The translations under genes and the position numbers were made by a program. This document shows, piece by piece, positions 57,509-64,000 of a stretch of 64,000 nt of DNA. The DNA lies in the NCBI RefSeq assembly GCF_000808015.1, contig NZ_JWHR01000161.1, positions 20,157 through 84,156 of the forward strand, in the 5' to 3' direction. The notes under the pieces were generated by a model. The model worked only from the letters and a program-made list of their open reading frames with translations, was not told the origin of the DNA and made no database searches. This stretch comes from Terrisporobacter othiniensis (GTDB lineage: Bacteria > Bacillota > Clostridia > Peptostreptococcales > Peptostreptococcaceae). Positions within the stretch are counted from its first letter, which is position 1. The number at the start of each line of letters is the position of its first letter.

Positions 57509-58186
57509 CTACATCCACTCTTCTCTTAGATACATTTTTATAGGTAATATGTCTCCCTCTAAATCTTTTGGCAATTTATCTACAAGATTTTCTATACAAC
57601 AAACATACTTAATTGGTATATTTTTTATTTTAGAAACCTCTCTTGCAACCTCTTGTCCCTTTAACACATCTTCAACAGTTGTTTCTCTTAAAAGATGTGT
57701 ATTATTTACAAGACCTGTTACCTTAAGCTTAGAAGATGCTTCTATTGCATCTATGTATCCAAGAACTTCGTTAGCAGTTTGAGTTTTCTCCCTGTTAGCA
57801 TTTATTACAAAAAACATATCATAGTTGTCTGATTTGAAATGTTCAGCAAATCTACCAACTACTCTTCCACCTACATTGTCTCCACCTACATCTAGTACAT
57901 AGTTAACCTTATCATCATGTAGTGGTCTCATTACTTCTGCTGAAACAGCGGGAACATCAAGCGTAGTTGTTTGAATAGAACTGTCAATAGGCGTTATCCC
58001 TAACTGTCTCATTAAATCTTTCTTTTCTCTTGTCCTAAAATATACATTTACTACATCTATATCAGCTAGTGCAACTTCTCCATCAACTACCTCCCTAAGT
58101 CTAGTTACATAGTTAATAGAAACTTCACTTTTCCCACTTCCATAATGTCCTATGAAAAGTCTAACTCTTTTATCGTCTTTTATCAT
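57509..58186 (-). CDS. P-loop ATP-binding protein of unknown function in the buk-vor cluster
   Basis: A 225-residue protein with Walker A GHYGSGKSE at about residues 13-21, then ALADIDVVNVYFRTREK (switch-like Asp), VNYVLDVGGDNVGGR (Walker B-like DVGGD at about 109-113) and FFVINANREKTQT. The layout resembles MinD/CobQ-like deviant P-loop NTPases without the usual signature lysine. No membrane segment or cysteine motif is seen. It lies between buk and the oxidoreductase genes, 28 bases after buk, so it should serve acyl-CoA/oxoacid metabolism or maturation of the iron-sulfur/thiamine complex, but this is inference. Confidence 0.8.
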   Translation of the reverse strand: MIKDDKRVRLFIGHYGSGKSEVSINYVTRLREVVDGEVALADIDVVNVYFRTREKKDLMRQLGITPIDSSIQTTTLDVPAVSAEVMRPLHDDKVNYVLDVGGDNVGGRVVGRFAEHFKSDNYDMFFVINANREKTQTANEVLGYIDAIEASSKLKVTGLVNNTHLLRETTVEDVLKGQEVAREVSKIKNIPIKYVCCIENLVDKLPKDLEGDILPIKMYLREEWM

Positions 58187-58214
58187 AAAAATTCACCTAT
58201 TTTCAGTATATATA

Positions 58215-59306
58215 TTAATAAGCTAAAGCTTCTTTTTCATAATCTAATGCTGTTTCTTCACCATTTAATACTCTAAGTCCACCTTGTGCAAGGGCTATCA
58301 TTTCATCTTCTCCTGGATAAGCTTTAACAGGTGCAATAAATTTAACTCTATCTTCTATCTTTTCTCTTATTGTTTGAGAATAAGCAATTCCTCCAGTTAA
58401 AATTATTGCATCAACTTCTCCTTTAAGAACTGTAGCGTATGCTCCTATTTCCTTGCATATTTGATAAACCATAGCATCATATATTAAAGCAGCTTTTTCG
58501 TCACCTTTAGAAATCATATCTTCAACATCTCTAATATCATTAGTTCCTAAATAAGCAACTACTCCACCATTACCTTTTATACGTTTTCCTATCTCAGCCT
58601 TGCTTAATTGATCTCCATAACATAATTTCATTAAACCACCAACTGGAAGTCCTCCACTTCTTTCTGGTGAGAATGGTCCTTCCCCATCAAGACCATTAGT
58701 ATTGTCAATTACTTTACCTTTCTTATGAGCACCAACTGTAACTCCTCCACCCATGTGAACAATCAATAAATTACAGTCTTCATAATTTTTATTCATGTCT
58801 TTAGCTGCCCTTCTTCCTATTGCTTTTTGATTTAAAGCATGGAAGATACTTATTCTTGGAATTTCTGGCACCCCAGATATTCTTGCTACATCTTCCATTT
58901 CATCAACAACAACTGGATCTACTATAAAAGATGGTATAGAAACTTCATCAGCCATTTCCTTTGCAATTATTCCTCCTAAATTAGATGCATGTTCTCCTAG
59001 TATTCCAACTTTTAAATCTTTCACCATTACATCACTTACTTTGTAAGTTCCACCCTGTATAGGTTTTAAAAGTCCTCCCCTACCAACTATTGCATCTAAA
59101 TCTTCTACTTTCAAATCTGCTTCTTTTAAAGATTCTTCTATAACACCTTTACGAAACTCAAATTGATCTGCTACCTTTTCATATTTCCCTATTTCTTCTG
59201 AAGAATGTCTTAGTGTTTTTTCATATAATAATTCTTCATTTTCAAATACAGCAATCTTAGTCGATGTTGATCCTGGATTTATTGTTAAAATTTTATAATC
59301 TCCCAC
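58215..59306 (-). CDS. buk: Butyrate kinase (branched-chain acid kinase)
   Basis: A 363-residue acetokinase-family enzyme that makes ATP and butyrate (or isobutyrate/isovalerate) from the acyl phosphate. ILTINPGSTSTKIAVFEN, the family opening, DAIVGRGGLLKPIQGG, HALNQKAIGRRAA, NLLIVHMGGGVTVGAHKKG and ILTGGIAYS are intact. The start is GTG at 59306, 8 bases after GGAAGG. It forms an operon with ptb upstream. In company with a 2-oxoacid:ferredoxin oxidoreductase it may act on branched-chain acyl phosphates. Confidence 0.96.
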   Translation of the reverse strand: MGDYKILTINPGSTSTKIAVFENEELLYEKTLRHSSEEIGKYEKVADQFEFRKGVIEESLKEADLKVEDLDAIVGRGGLLKPIQGGTYKVSDVMVKDLKVGILGEHASNLGGIIAKEMADEVSIPSFIVDPVVVDEMEDVARISGVPEIPRISIFHALNQKAIGRRAAKDMNKNYEDCNLLIVHMGGGVTVGAHKKGKVIDNTNGLDGEGPFSPERSGGLPVGGLMKLCYGDQLSKAEIGKRIKGNGGVVAYLGTNDIRDVEDMISKGDEKAALIYDAMVYQICKEIGAYATVLKGEVDAIILTGGIAYSQTIREKIEDRVKFIAPVKAYPGEDEMIALAQGGLRVLNGEETALDYEKEALAY

Positions 59307-59332
59307 TCTAATAACCTTCCTTTATTTTTATA

Positions 59333-60235
59333 TTATTTTTTTGTACTTGCTAGAACCCCTAGCGCTATTGAATTTAATTTAGTTTTATCACTATCAGCTC
59401 TAGATGTTAATATAATAGGTGCTTTTGCTCCTACTATTAAACCTGCATTTTCACATTTTGCAAAAAATGCTATAGATTTATATAATACATTCCCTGCTTC
59501 TATATCTGGCACTACTAATACATCAGCTTTACCTGCTATTGGATGGTCCATACCTTTATGTCTAGCAGCTTCTTCACTAATAGCATTATCTAAGGCAAAA
59601 GGTCCCCCAACCATACATCCTTTTATTTCTCCACGAAGATACATATCTTCTAATTCTTTTGCTTCTACAGTATCTTTCATTTTAGGGTTAACCTTTTCCT
59701 TAGCGCAAATCAATGCCACTTTAGGTTCATCTATATCTAATGATCTCGCAACTGAGCATGCATTTTCAATTATTTGTTTTTTTGCATTTACGTCTGGTGC
59801 TAAGTTCATAGCTGAATCAGTTATAAAGAATAATCTATCATATCCCTCTATATCAAATACTGCCACATGACTTAATATGTTTCCTGTTCTTAGACCCACC
59901 TCTTTATTAAGCACAGCTTTTAATATAATTGAAGTATCTACTAAACCCTTCATAACCATATGAGCTTTTCCACTAGATACTAACTCTACTGCTTTTAGGC
60001 AAGCTTCTGATAAGTCCTTAATGTCTATTAATTTATAATTTTCTAGGTTTATACCCAATTCATCTGCAATTTCTTTAGTTTTTTCAATATCTCCAACTAA
60101 AATTGCCTCTACTATATTTTCTTTTCTTGCATTTTCAACTGCTATAAGTACCTCTTTGTCTTGGCAACAAGCTACTGATACAGTTTTTGGACCTCTTTCT
60201 TTTGCAAATTTAATGATATCTTCTATGTTCCTCAT
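59333..60235 (-). CDS. ptb: Phosphate butyryltransferase
   Basis: A 300-residue phosphotransacylase converting acyl-CoA and phosphate to acyl phosphate and CoA. KTVSVACCQDKEVL, MVMKGLVDTSIILKAVLN, NLAPDVNAKKQIIENA and VLVVPDIEAGNVLYKS are typical of Ptb. First gene of ptb-buk-(P-loop)-oxidoreductase. ATG at 60235 follows AGGAGG. About 0.5 kb of non-coding DNA lies upstream; I see a TATACT -10-like box near 60350 but no strong -35 and no clear Rex operator. Confidence 0.96.
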   Translation of the reverse strand: MRNIEDIIKFAKERGPKTVSVACCQDKEVLIAVENARKENIVEAILVGDIEKTKEIADELGINLENYKLIDIKDLSEACLKAVELVSSGKAHMVMKGLVDTSIILKAVLNKEVGLRTGNILSHVAVFDIEGYDRLFFITDSAMNLAPDVNAKKQIIENACSVARSLDIDEPKVALICAKEKVNPKMKDTVEAKELEDMYLRGEIKGCMVGGPFALDNAISEEAARHKGMDHPIAGKADVLVVPDIEAGNVLYKSIAFFAKCENAGLIVGAKAPIILTSRADSDKTKLNSIALGVLASTKK

Positions 60236-60702
60236 TTTATCCTCCTAAATTTTGTATATTTAGTTGTTTTAAACTTGGTTTGAATTGATGCACTTTCGAT
60301 TTTACTAATTTTAATGTCTGACTAATTGATTTGTTTTAACCTTAAGTATAATTTTTATGTTACATTAAGATTAAATTGGACTTTACGTTTAAAATATGTA
60401 AACTTTAATTTTTAAGTTTTTACATTTTTTTCTTTATACTTATATTCTAGCATAATATTATTTATGATTGTATAATATTAAAATGAAATTTTAAATAAAT
60501 TTTTTAATTATCATTGTTTTTATTGATTTATATTCAAATTCAATGAGTAAATAAGCCATTTCCATCGTATAAATATTTTTTTACACCTACTTTTTTTGAC
60601 AAAAAATTAAAATTTTCTGAAAATTCTAACTTTGTTTTTTTAACACTTTTCTGCTTTAAACTATATTATATTAACTAAAGTTCGATAAATTCTTAACAAA
60701 TT
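60236..60702. other. AT-rich region upstream of ptb
   Basis: About 470 bases with the ptb promoter presumably inside (TATACT on the minus strand at about 60346-60351). No clear Rex, CcpA or sigma-54 site, no reading frame and no structured RNA that I can support. Confidence 0.55.
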
Positions 60703-60753
60703 AAAAAGTGTAATCTGATAATTTGTATACAAAACATTAATCAGATTACACTT
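60703..60753 (-). terminator. Terminator of cdaA-cdaR
   Basis: Perfect 14-bp stem AAGTGTAATCTGAT/ATCAGATTACACTT around a 20-base loop, then minus-strand TTTTTAA, 18 bases past the cdaR stop. Confidence 0.85.
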
Positions 60754-60770
60754 ATTTTTATATAAATATT

Positions 60771-61940
60771 TTATTTTCCAACGGTACTAGGTATTATCTT
60801 TACATTTTTAAAAGATACCTCTGAATCATACTTAATTATATATTCTTTTGTTTCATCATATCCATTATCTAAATCTATATATAAATTTATATCTGATTTA
60901 GATAATTTTATATTAGTATCATCCAATTGAACCTCTACATTTATACTATCAGGTATATTCAAGTCAGATATCTTTATTTCCTGTGTATTATTTCTAAGTT
61001 CTATATCAGAATTACTATATACTAATCTTTGAATTAAACTTTCCTTATCCTTTGGTTTAACTACTGAAGTGGTTTCATCTGTAGTTACACCTTCTGGAAT
61101 AATTAAATTTACTTTTTTAGATACACCTATAGAAGTTGAGTCTATTTTTTGAGTATTAATATAATTAATTTTATCTAATACTTCATTTTTACCTTTTATA
61201 GTTATTACTTGTGGTGTCACTTCATATGCCTTTATATCTGCATTTTCATCTTTTAACTGTATATTTATAGGAACTTGCTTTTCTGCTAAAAAAGTAACCT
61301 CAGCATTCATAGTTTTCACATCTAAATTAACTCCATTAACTTCTTTTCCTTCTATATCTACAGGTATTAATTTTACCCTTTGAGTTAATTTATCCTTATC
61401 CTTACTATCTACATGTACAGTAGCCTTTATGTAGTCTACTTGTTCTATTAAAACCCTTGGTCCTGATATATTTACTGAACTTTGTTGCAATGTTACAGTG
61501 TCCACATCATCCTTATAATCTCCAATTATTTCGGGACTAATATTTCTTTCTTGATGCATAAGCTTTTCTAATTTAACAACTATAAAATCTGATTTAAATT
61601 CATATGATACTTGTTTTGTTGTATTAACTTTTAAATAAAGATAATTTTTTCCTTCTATTGGATTGTTTATAGATCCATATATATGTATATCATCTTCGCT
61701 TAATTTTTGTAAATCAGATAGTTTCCCTGTTATATAAATATCAGCCACTAATTCTGATTCTGGATATACCACTAAGTCATCATCTTGTAGCTCTTCTGTA
61801 TTTGTTACAGTAACAGGTATATTTTCAAAAAGTTTTGTATCTTCGGGATCCACTATCGCCATGACATACATCCACAATACCATAGCACTAAGTAGAGATA
61901 TTAGTTTTATCCTGGTATTTCTTTTTAAATTATTTTTCAT
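60771..61940 (-). CDS. cdaR: CdaA regulatory protein CdaR (YbbR-domain protein)
   Basis: A 389-residue protein with one N-terminal membrane segment (about residues 9-28) and a series of extracellular YbbR domains (about 35-385, with recurring motifs such as IPVTVTN, NISPEIIGDYKDD and PEGVTTDETTSVV). It binds and modulates the diadenylate cyclase CdaA. It starts 4 bases inside the end of cdaA (ATGA overlap). Four repeats are likely, though they are too diverged to delimit by eye. Confidence 0.92.
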   Translation of the reverse strand: MKNNLKRNTRIKLISLLSAMVLWMYVMAIVDPEDTKLFENIPVTVTNTEELQDDDLVVYPESELVADIYITGKLSDLQKLSEDDIHIYGSINNPIEGKNYLYLKVNTTKQVSYEFKSDFIVVKLEKLMHQERNISPEIIGDYKDDVDTVTLQQSSVNISGPRVLIEQVDYIKATVHVDSKDKDKLTQRVKLIPVDIEGKEVNGVNLDVKTMNAEVTFLAEKQVPINIQLKDENADIKAYEVTPQVITIKGKNEVLDKINYINTQKIDSTSIGVSKKVNLIIPEGVTTDETTSVVKPKDKESLIQRLVYSNSDIELRNNTQEIKISDLNIPDSINVEVQLDDTNIKLSKSDINLYIDLDNGYDETKEYIIKYDSEVSFKNVKIIPSTVGK

Positions 61941-62782
61941 TTAAATATCCCACCTTTAAAGAAACTTTTATCTTCTGTTGTTGTTTTATTTAAATTTTTC
62001 TTTAAAATATTTGCCATTCTTTCTTTTGCAATATCCCTATATAATTTTCCTGACTTAGCTATAGAAACTTCACCTGTTTCTTCAGATACTATTAAAGTAA
62101 TACAATCAGAAACTTCACTTATTCCTACACCAGCCCTATGCCTAGTTCCTAAGTCCTTTGTCAAATCTTTACTTTGGCTTAAAGGTAAGAAACACGCTGC
62201 TGCTTTTACTTTGTTATCTCTAATTACCACTGCACCATCATGTAGAGGTGTATTTGGAATAAATATATTTATTAATAATTGTCTTGAAACATCACCATCA
62301 ATTATAGTTCCAGTCCCTATTATATCTGATATTTTTGTTTCTCTTTCTAATATAATAAGAGCTCCTATTTTTTGTCTTGATAAAGAATATAATGTTTCTA
62401 CAATTTCATCTATTGTTTTATCTAATTTTTTGCTTTCAGCATTTTCTCCACTCTTCCCAAGTAAATTGAAATTTGCTCTTCCTAAATGTTCAAAGCCTGC
62501 TCTAAGTTCAGGTTGGAATATTATACAAACAGCTATAACACCAACATTAAGTGCATTTACTAGTATCCAGTAAAGTGTATGTAATTTAAATACAGAGCTT
62601 AGCTGAGTAGCTAATAGTAAAACTACTATTCCTTTAAAAACTTGTTCCGCTCTCGTATCTTTTATAAACATAAAAATTTTATAGAATATGTAAGCTACAA
62701 TTAATATATCTACAATATCATATATACTCATTCTTAATATTATATCAATAAAACCATTTAAAAAAGAATTTATATCGGACAT
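61937..62782 (-). CDS. cdaA: Diadenylate cyclase CdaA (c-di-AMP synthase)
   Basis: A 281-residue membrane cyclase making c-di-AMP from two ATP. Three hydrophobic segments lie in residues 10-90. The DAC domain has the catalytic motifs DGA at 182-184 and RHR at 214-216. Normal length for CdaA (DacA). It is first in a two-gene unit with cdaR. The third member common elsewhere, glmM, is displaced downstream of the ptb-buk-vor genes. ATG at 62782 follows AGGAGG. Confidence 0.97.
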   Translation of the reverse strand: MSDINSFLNGFIDIILRMSIYDIVDILIVAYIFYKIFMFIKDTRAEQVFKGIVVLLLATQLSSVFKLHTLYWILVNALNVGVIAVCIIFQPELRAGFEHLGRANFNLLGKSGENAESKKLDKTIDEIVETLYSLSRQKIGALIILERETKISDIIGTGTIIDGDVSRQLLINIFIPNTPLHDGAVVIRDNKVKAAACFLPLSQSKDLTKDLGTRHRAGVGISEVSDCITLIVSEETGEVSIAKSGKLYRDIAKERMANILKKNLNKTTTEDKSFFKGGIFK

Positions 62783-62827
62783 ATTTTATCCTCCTGTTCA
62801 ATAGTTTCTTAACCTTTTACACTATGT

Positions 62828-62857
62828 ATTATACTATAATAATACAACTATATACAA
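62828..62857 (-). promoter_or_regulatory. cdaA promoter
   Basis: Minus-strand TTGTAT, 18-base spacer, TATAAT, about 45 bases before the start codon. Confidence 0.6.
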
Positions 62858-62949
62858 ACTATCTTCTTTAATAATTCAATATATTATATTTATATTTTTT
62901 ATTATAAGGCTAATTTTATATATTTATTTCATTTTTTTAAATTTTTATA

Positions 62950-62978
62950 AAAAAAAAGTTTCACTAATGTGAAACTTT
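62950..62978 (-). terminator. Terminator of the rRNA-tRNA operon
   Basis: AAAGTTTCAC/GTGAAACTTT with a TAAT loop and minus-strand T-run directly after the last tRNA. Confidence 0.9.
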
Positions 62979-62981
62979 AAT

Positions 62982-63058
<77 letters not shown>

Positions 63059-63066
63059 ATATTTAT

Positions 63067-63141
63067 TGGAGCGGGAAACGAGATTCGAACTCGCGACTTC
63101 AACCTTGGCAAGGTTGCGCTCTACCACTGAACTATTCCCGC
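63067..63141 (-). tRNA. tRNA-Gly (anticodon GCC)
   Basis: 75 bases, acceptor GCGGGAA, anticodon loop TTGCCAA, GAGTTCGAATCTC T-arm, encoded CCA. Confidence 0.97.
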
Positions 63142-63158
63142 GTAAAAAATTTGTTAAA

Positions 63159-63234
63159 TGGTGGGACCAACAGGGCTCGAACCTGTGACCCCCTGCTTGT
63201 AAGGCAGGTGCTCTCCCAGCTGAGCTATGGTCCC
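63159..63234 (-). tRNA. tRNA-Val (anticodon TAC)
   Basis: 76 bases, acceptor GGGACCA, anticodon loop CTTACAA, CAGGTTCGAGCCCTG T-arm, encoded CCA. Confidence 0.97.
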
Positions 63235-63246
63235 GGGATAAATAAA

Positions 63247-63320
63247 TGGAGCGGGTGAAGGGGATCGAACCCTCACAGCCGGCTTGGAAGGCCGGAACTC
63301 TACCATTGAGCTACACCCGC
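63247..63320 (-). tRNA. tRNA-Gly (anticodon TCC)
   Basis: 74 bases, acceptor GCGGGTG, anticodon loop CTTCCAA, GAGGGTTCGATCCCCTT T-arm, encoded CCA. Confidence 0.97.
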
Positions 63321-63321
63321 A

Positions 63322-63396
63322 TGGTGACTCATAGGGGAATCGAACCCCTGTTACCGCCGTGAAAGGGCGGTGTCTTAACCGCTTGACCAATGAGCC
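63322..63396 (-). tRNA. tRNA-Glu (anticodon TTC)
   Basis: 75 bases, acceptor GGCTCAT, anticodon loop CTTTCAC, GGGGTTCGATTCCCC T-arm, encoded CCA. Confidence 0.97.
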
Positions 63397-63408
63397 ATAG
63401 TATTTAAA

Positions 63409-63484
63409 TGGTTGCGGAGACAGGACTCGAACCTGTGACCTTCGGGTTATGAGCCCGACGAGCTGCCAACTGCTCCACTCCGCG
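63409..63484 (-). tRNA. Initiator tRNA-fMet (anticodon CAT)
   Basis: 76 bases with loop CTCATAA. The three G-C pairs below the loop (GGG/CCC) and the C1-A72 mismatch at the acceptor end mark an initiator rather than elongator Met tRNA. Confidence 0.96.
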
Positions 63485-63493
63485 ATATTAATT

Positions 63494-63585
63494 TGGTGCC
63501 GAAGACCGGAATCGAACCGGTACGAAAGTATAAGTTTCGCAGGATTTTAAGTCCTGTGCGTCTGCCAGTTCCGCCACTTCGGCAC
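63494..63585 (-). tRNA. tRNA-Leu (anticodon TAA)
   Basis: 92 bases with a long variable arm, acceptor GTGCCGA, anticodon loop CTTAAAA, encoded CCA. Confidence 0.97.
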
Positions 63586-63590
63586 TTTCT

Positions 63591-63667
63591 TGGCTCCAAG
63601 GGAGGGACTCGAACCCTCAGCCTATCGGTTAACAGCCGAGTGCTCCACCGTTGAGCTACCTTGGAAC
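63591..63667 (-). tRNA. tRNA-Asn (anticodon GTT)
   Basis: 77 bases, acceptor GTTCCAA (3' side TTGGAGC), anticodon loop CTGTTAA, GAGGGTTCGAGTCCCTC T-arm, encoded CCA. First tRNA after 5S rRNA. Confidence 0.95.
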
Positions 63668-63672
63668 ATAAC

Positions 63673-63787
<115 letters not shown>

Positions 63788-63937
63788 TAATCTTTATATA
63801 AAGTATTAACTTTTGTTAGTACTTTCAAAACTGCTAACATTTAATGTTTTCCATTATTTATTTTTAGCAACTGAAATCTTCCTTATAAACATATAATTAA
63901 AGATTTAGTTGGCGATATAAACCTTTAGGTTTATTTT
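63788..63937 (-). other. 23S-5S intergenic spacer
   Basis: 150 bases of AT-rich spacer with processing-stem-like sequence (AAACCTTTAGGTTT near 63920-63933). No tRNA is present in this spacer. Confidence 0.6.
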
Positions 63938-64000
63938 GGTCAAGTCCTCGACCTATTAGTATCAGTAAGCTACATATGTTACCACACTTCCACCTCTGAC
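63938..64000 (-). rRNA. rrl: 23S ribosomal RNA, 3' end, cut by window edge
   Basis: Only the last 63 bases are inside the window. The minus strand reads GTCAGAGGTGGAAGTGTGG..., then CTGATACTAATAGGTCGAGG and ACTTGACC, the conserved 3' terminus of firmicute 23S rRNA. Confidence 0.93.

Noticed and set aside
60236..60702. Rex or sigma-54 site upstream of ptb
   Set aside because: I looked for TTGTTAA-N4-TTAACAA and for TGGCA-N7-TGCA-like elements and found only poor partial matches.

Overview
The window is AT-rich chromosomal DNA from a spore-forming, Gram-positive anaerobe of the Clostridia. Its gene content and order closely resemble what I recall of Clostridioides difficile and its Peptostreptococcaceae relatives: cdaA-cdaR, ptb-buk-vor, glmM-glmS, murA-spoIID-spoIIQ-spoIIID-mbl, metK, recD2, comF, secA. 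The signs are TAA-rich stops, strong AGGAGG ribosome binding sites, two-cluster clostridial ferredoxins, butyrate kinase/phosphotransbutyrylase, sporulation genes, CIRCE/PyrR/Rex-type regulation and four metabolite-sensing RNAs. The species cannot be fixed from this alone. Almost all genes lie on the minus strand, running away from an rRNA operon at the right edge.

Left part (1-16.6 kb): guaB-guaA behind a guanine riboswitch; larB; a lipoprotein gamma-glutamyltransferase; groES-groEL behind CIRCE; a TagGH-type polysaccharide ABC exporter; cardiolipin synthase; 8-oxoguanine glycosylase; then a small accessory patch with a nucleotidyltransferase remnant, a GH42 beta-galactosidase, an APC permease and a divergent AraC regulator with a catabolite-repression-like site.

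Middle (16.6-34 kb): pyrB-K-D-E with a PyrR-type hairpin at the pyrB ribosome binding site; glutamate dehydrogenase; twin ferredoxins; rex with a probable self-operator; an ABC-F ATPase; ridA and the tRNA t6A operon tsaE-tsaB-rimI-tsaD; ribU behind an FMN riboswitch; an amidohydrolase; tex; and prfB with a programmed +1 frameshift.

Right part (34-64 kb): secA, rmuC, hpf with a raiA-type noncoding RNA and a DnaA-box cluster upstream, comF, recD2, metK behind a SAM-I riboswitch, yyaC, the sporulation/cell-wall block mbl-spoIIID-spoIIQ-spoIID-murA-ywmB, glmS with its ribozyme, glmM, and a 2-oxoacid:ferredoxin oxidoreductase with buk and ptb, which together can turn branched-chain or short-chain oxoacids into acids plus ATP. 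Then come cdaA-cdaR (c-di-AMP), eight tRNAs, 5S rRNA and the 3' end of 23S rRNA.

Most of the window is ordinary core genome. The observations best worth a second look are regulatory: the DnaA-box cluster and raiA RNA before hpf, the PyrR hairpin abutting the pyrB ribosome binding site without an attenuator, a perfect hairpin ending four bases before the glmS ribozyme cleavage site, a cre-like site over the start of the permease-galactosidase operon, and a conserved-looking P-loop protein inside the buk-vor cluster. I found no CRISPR array, prophage, insertion sequence or defence island.
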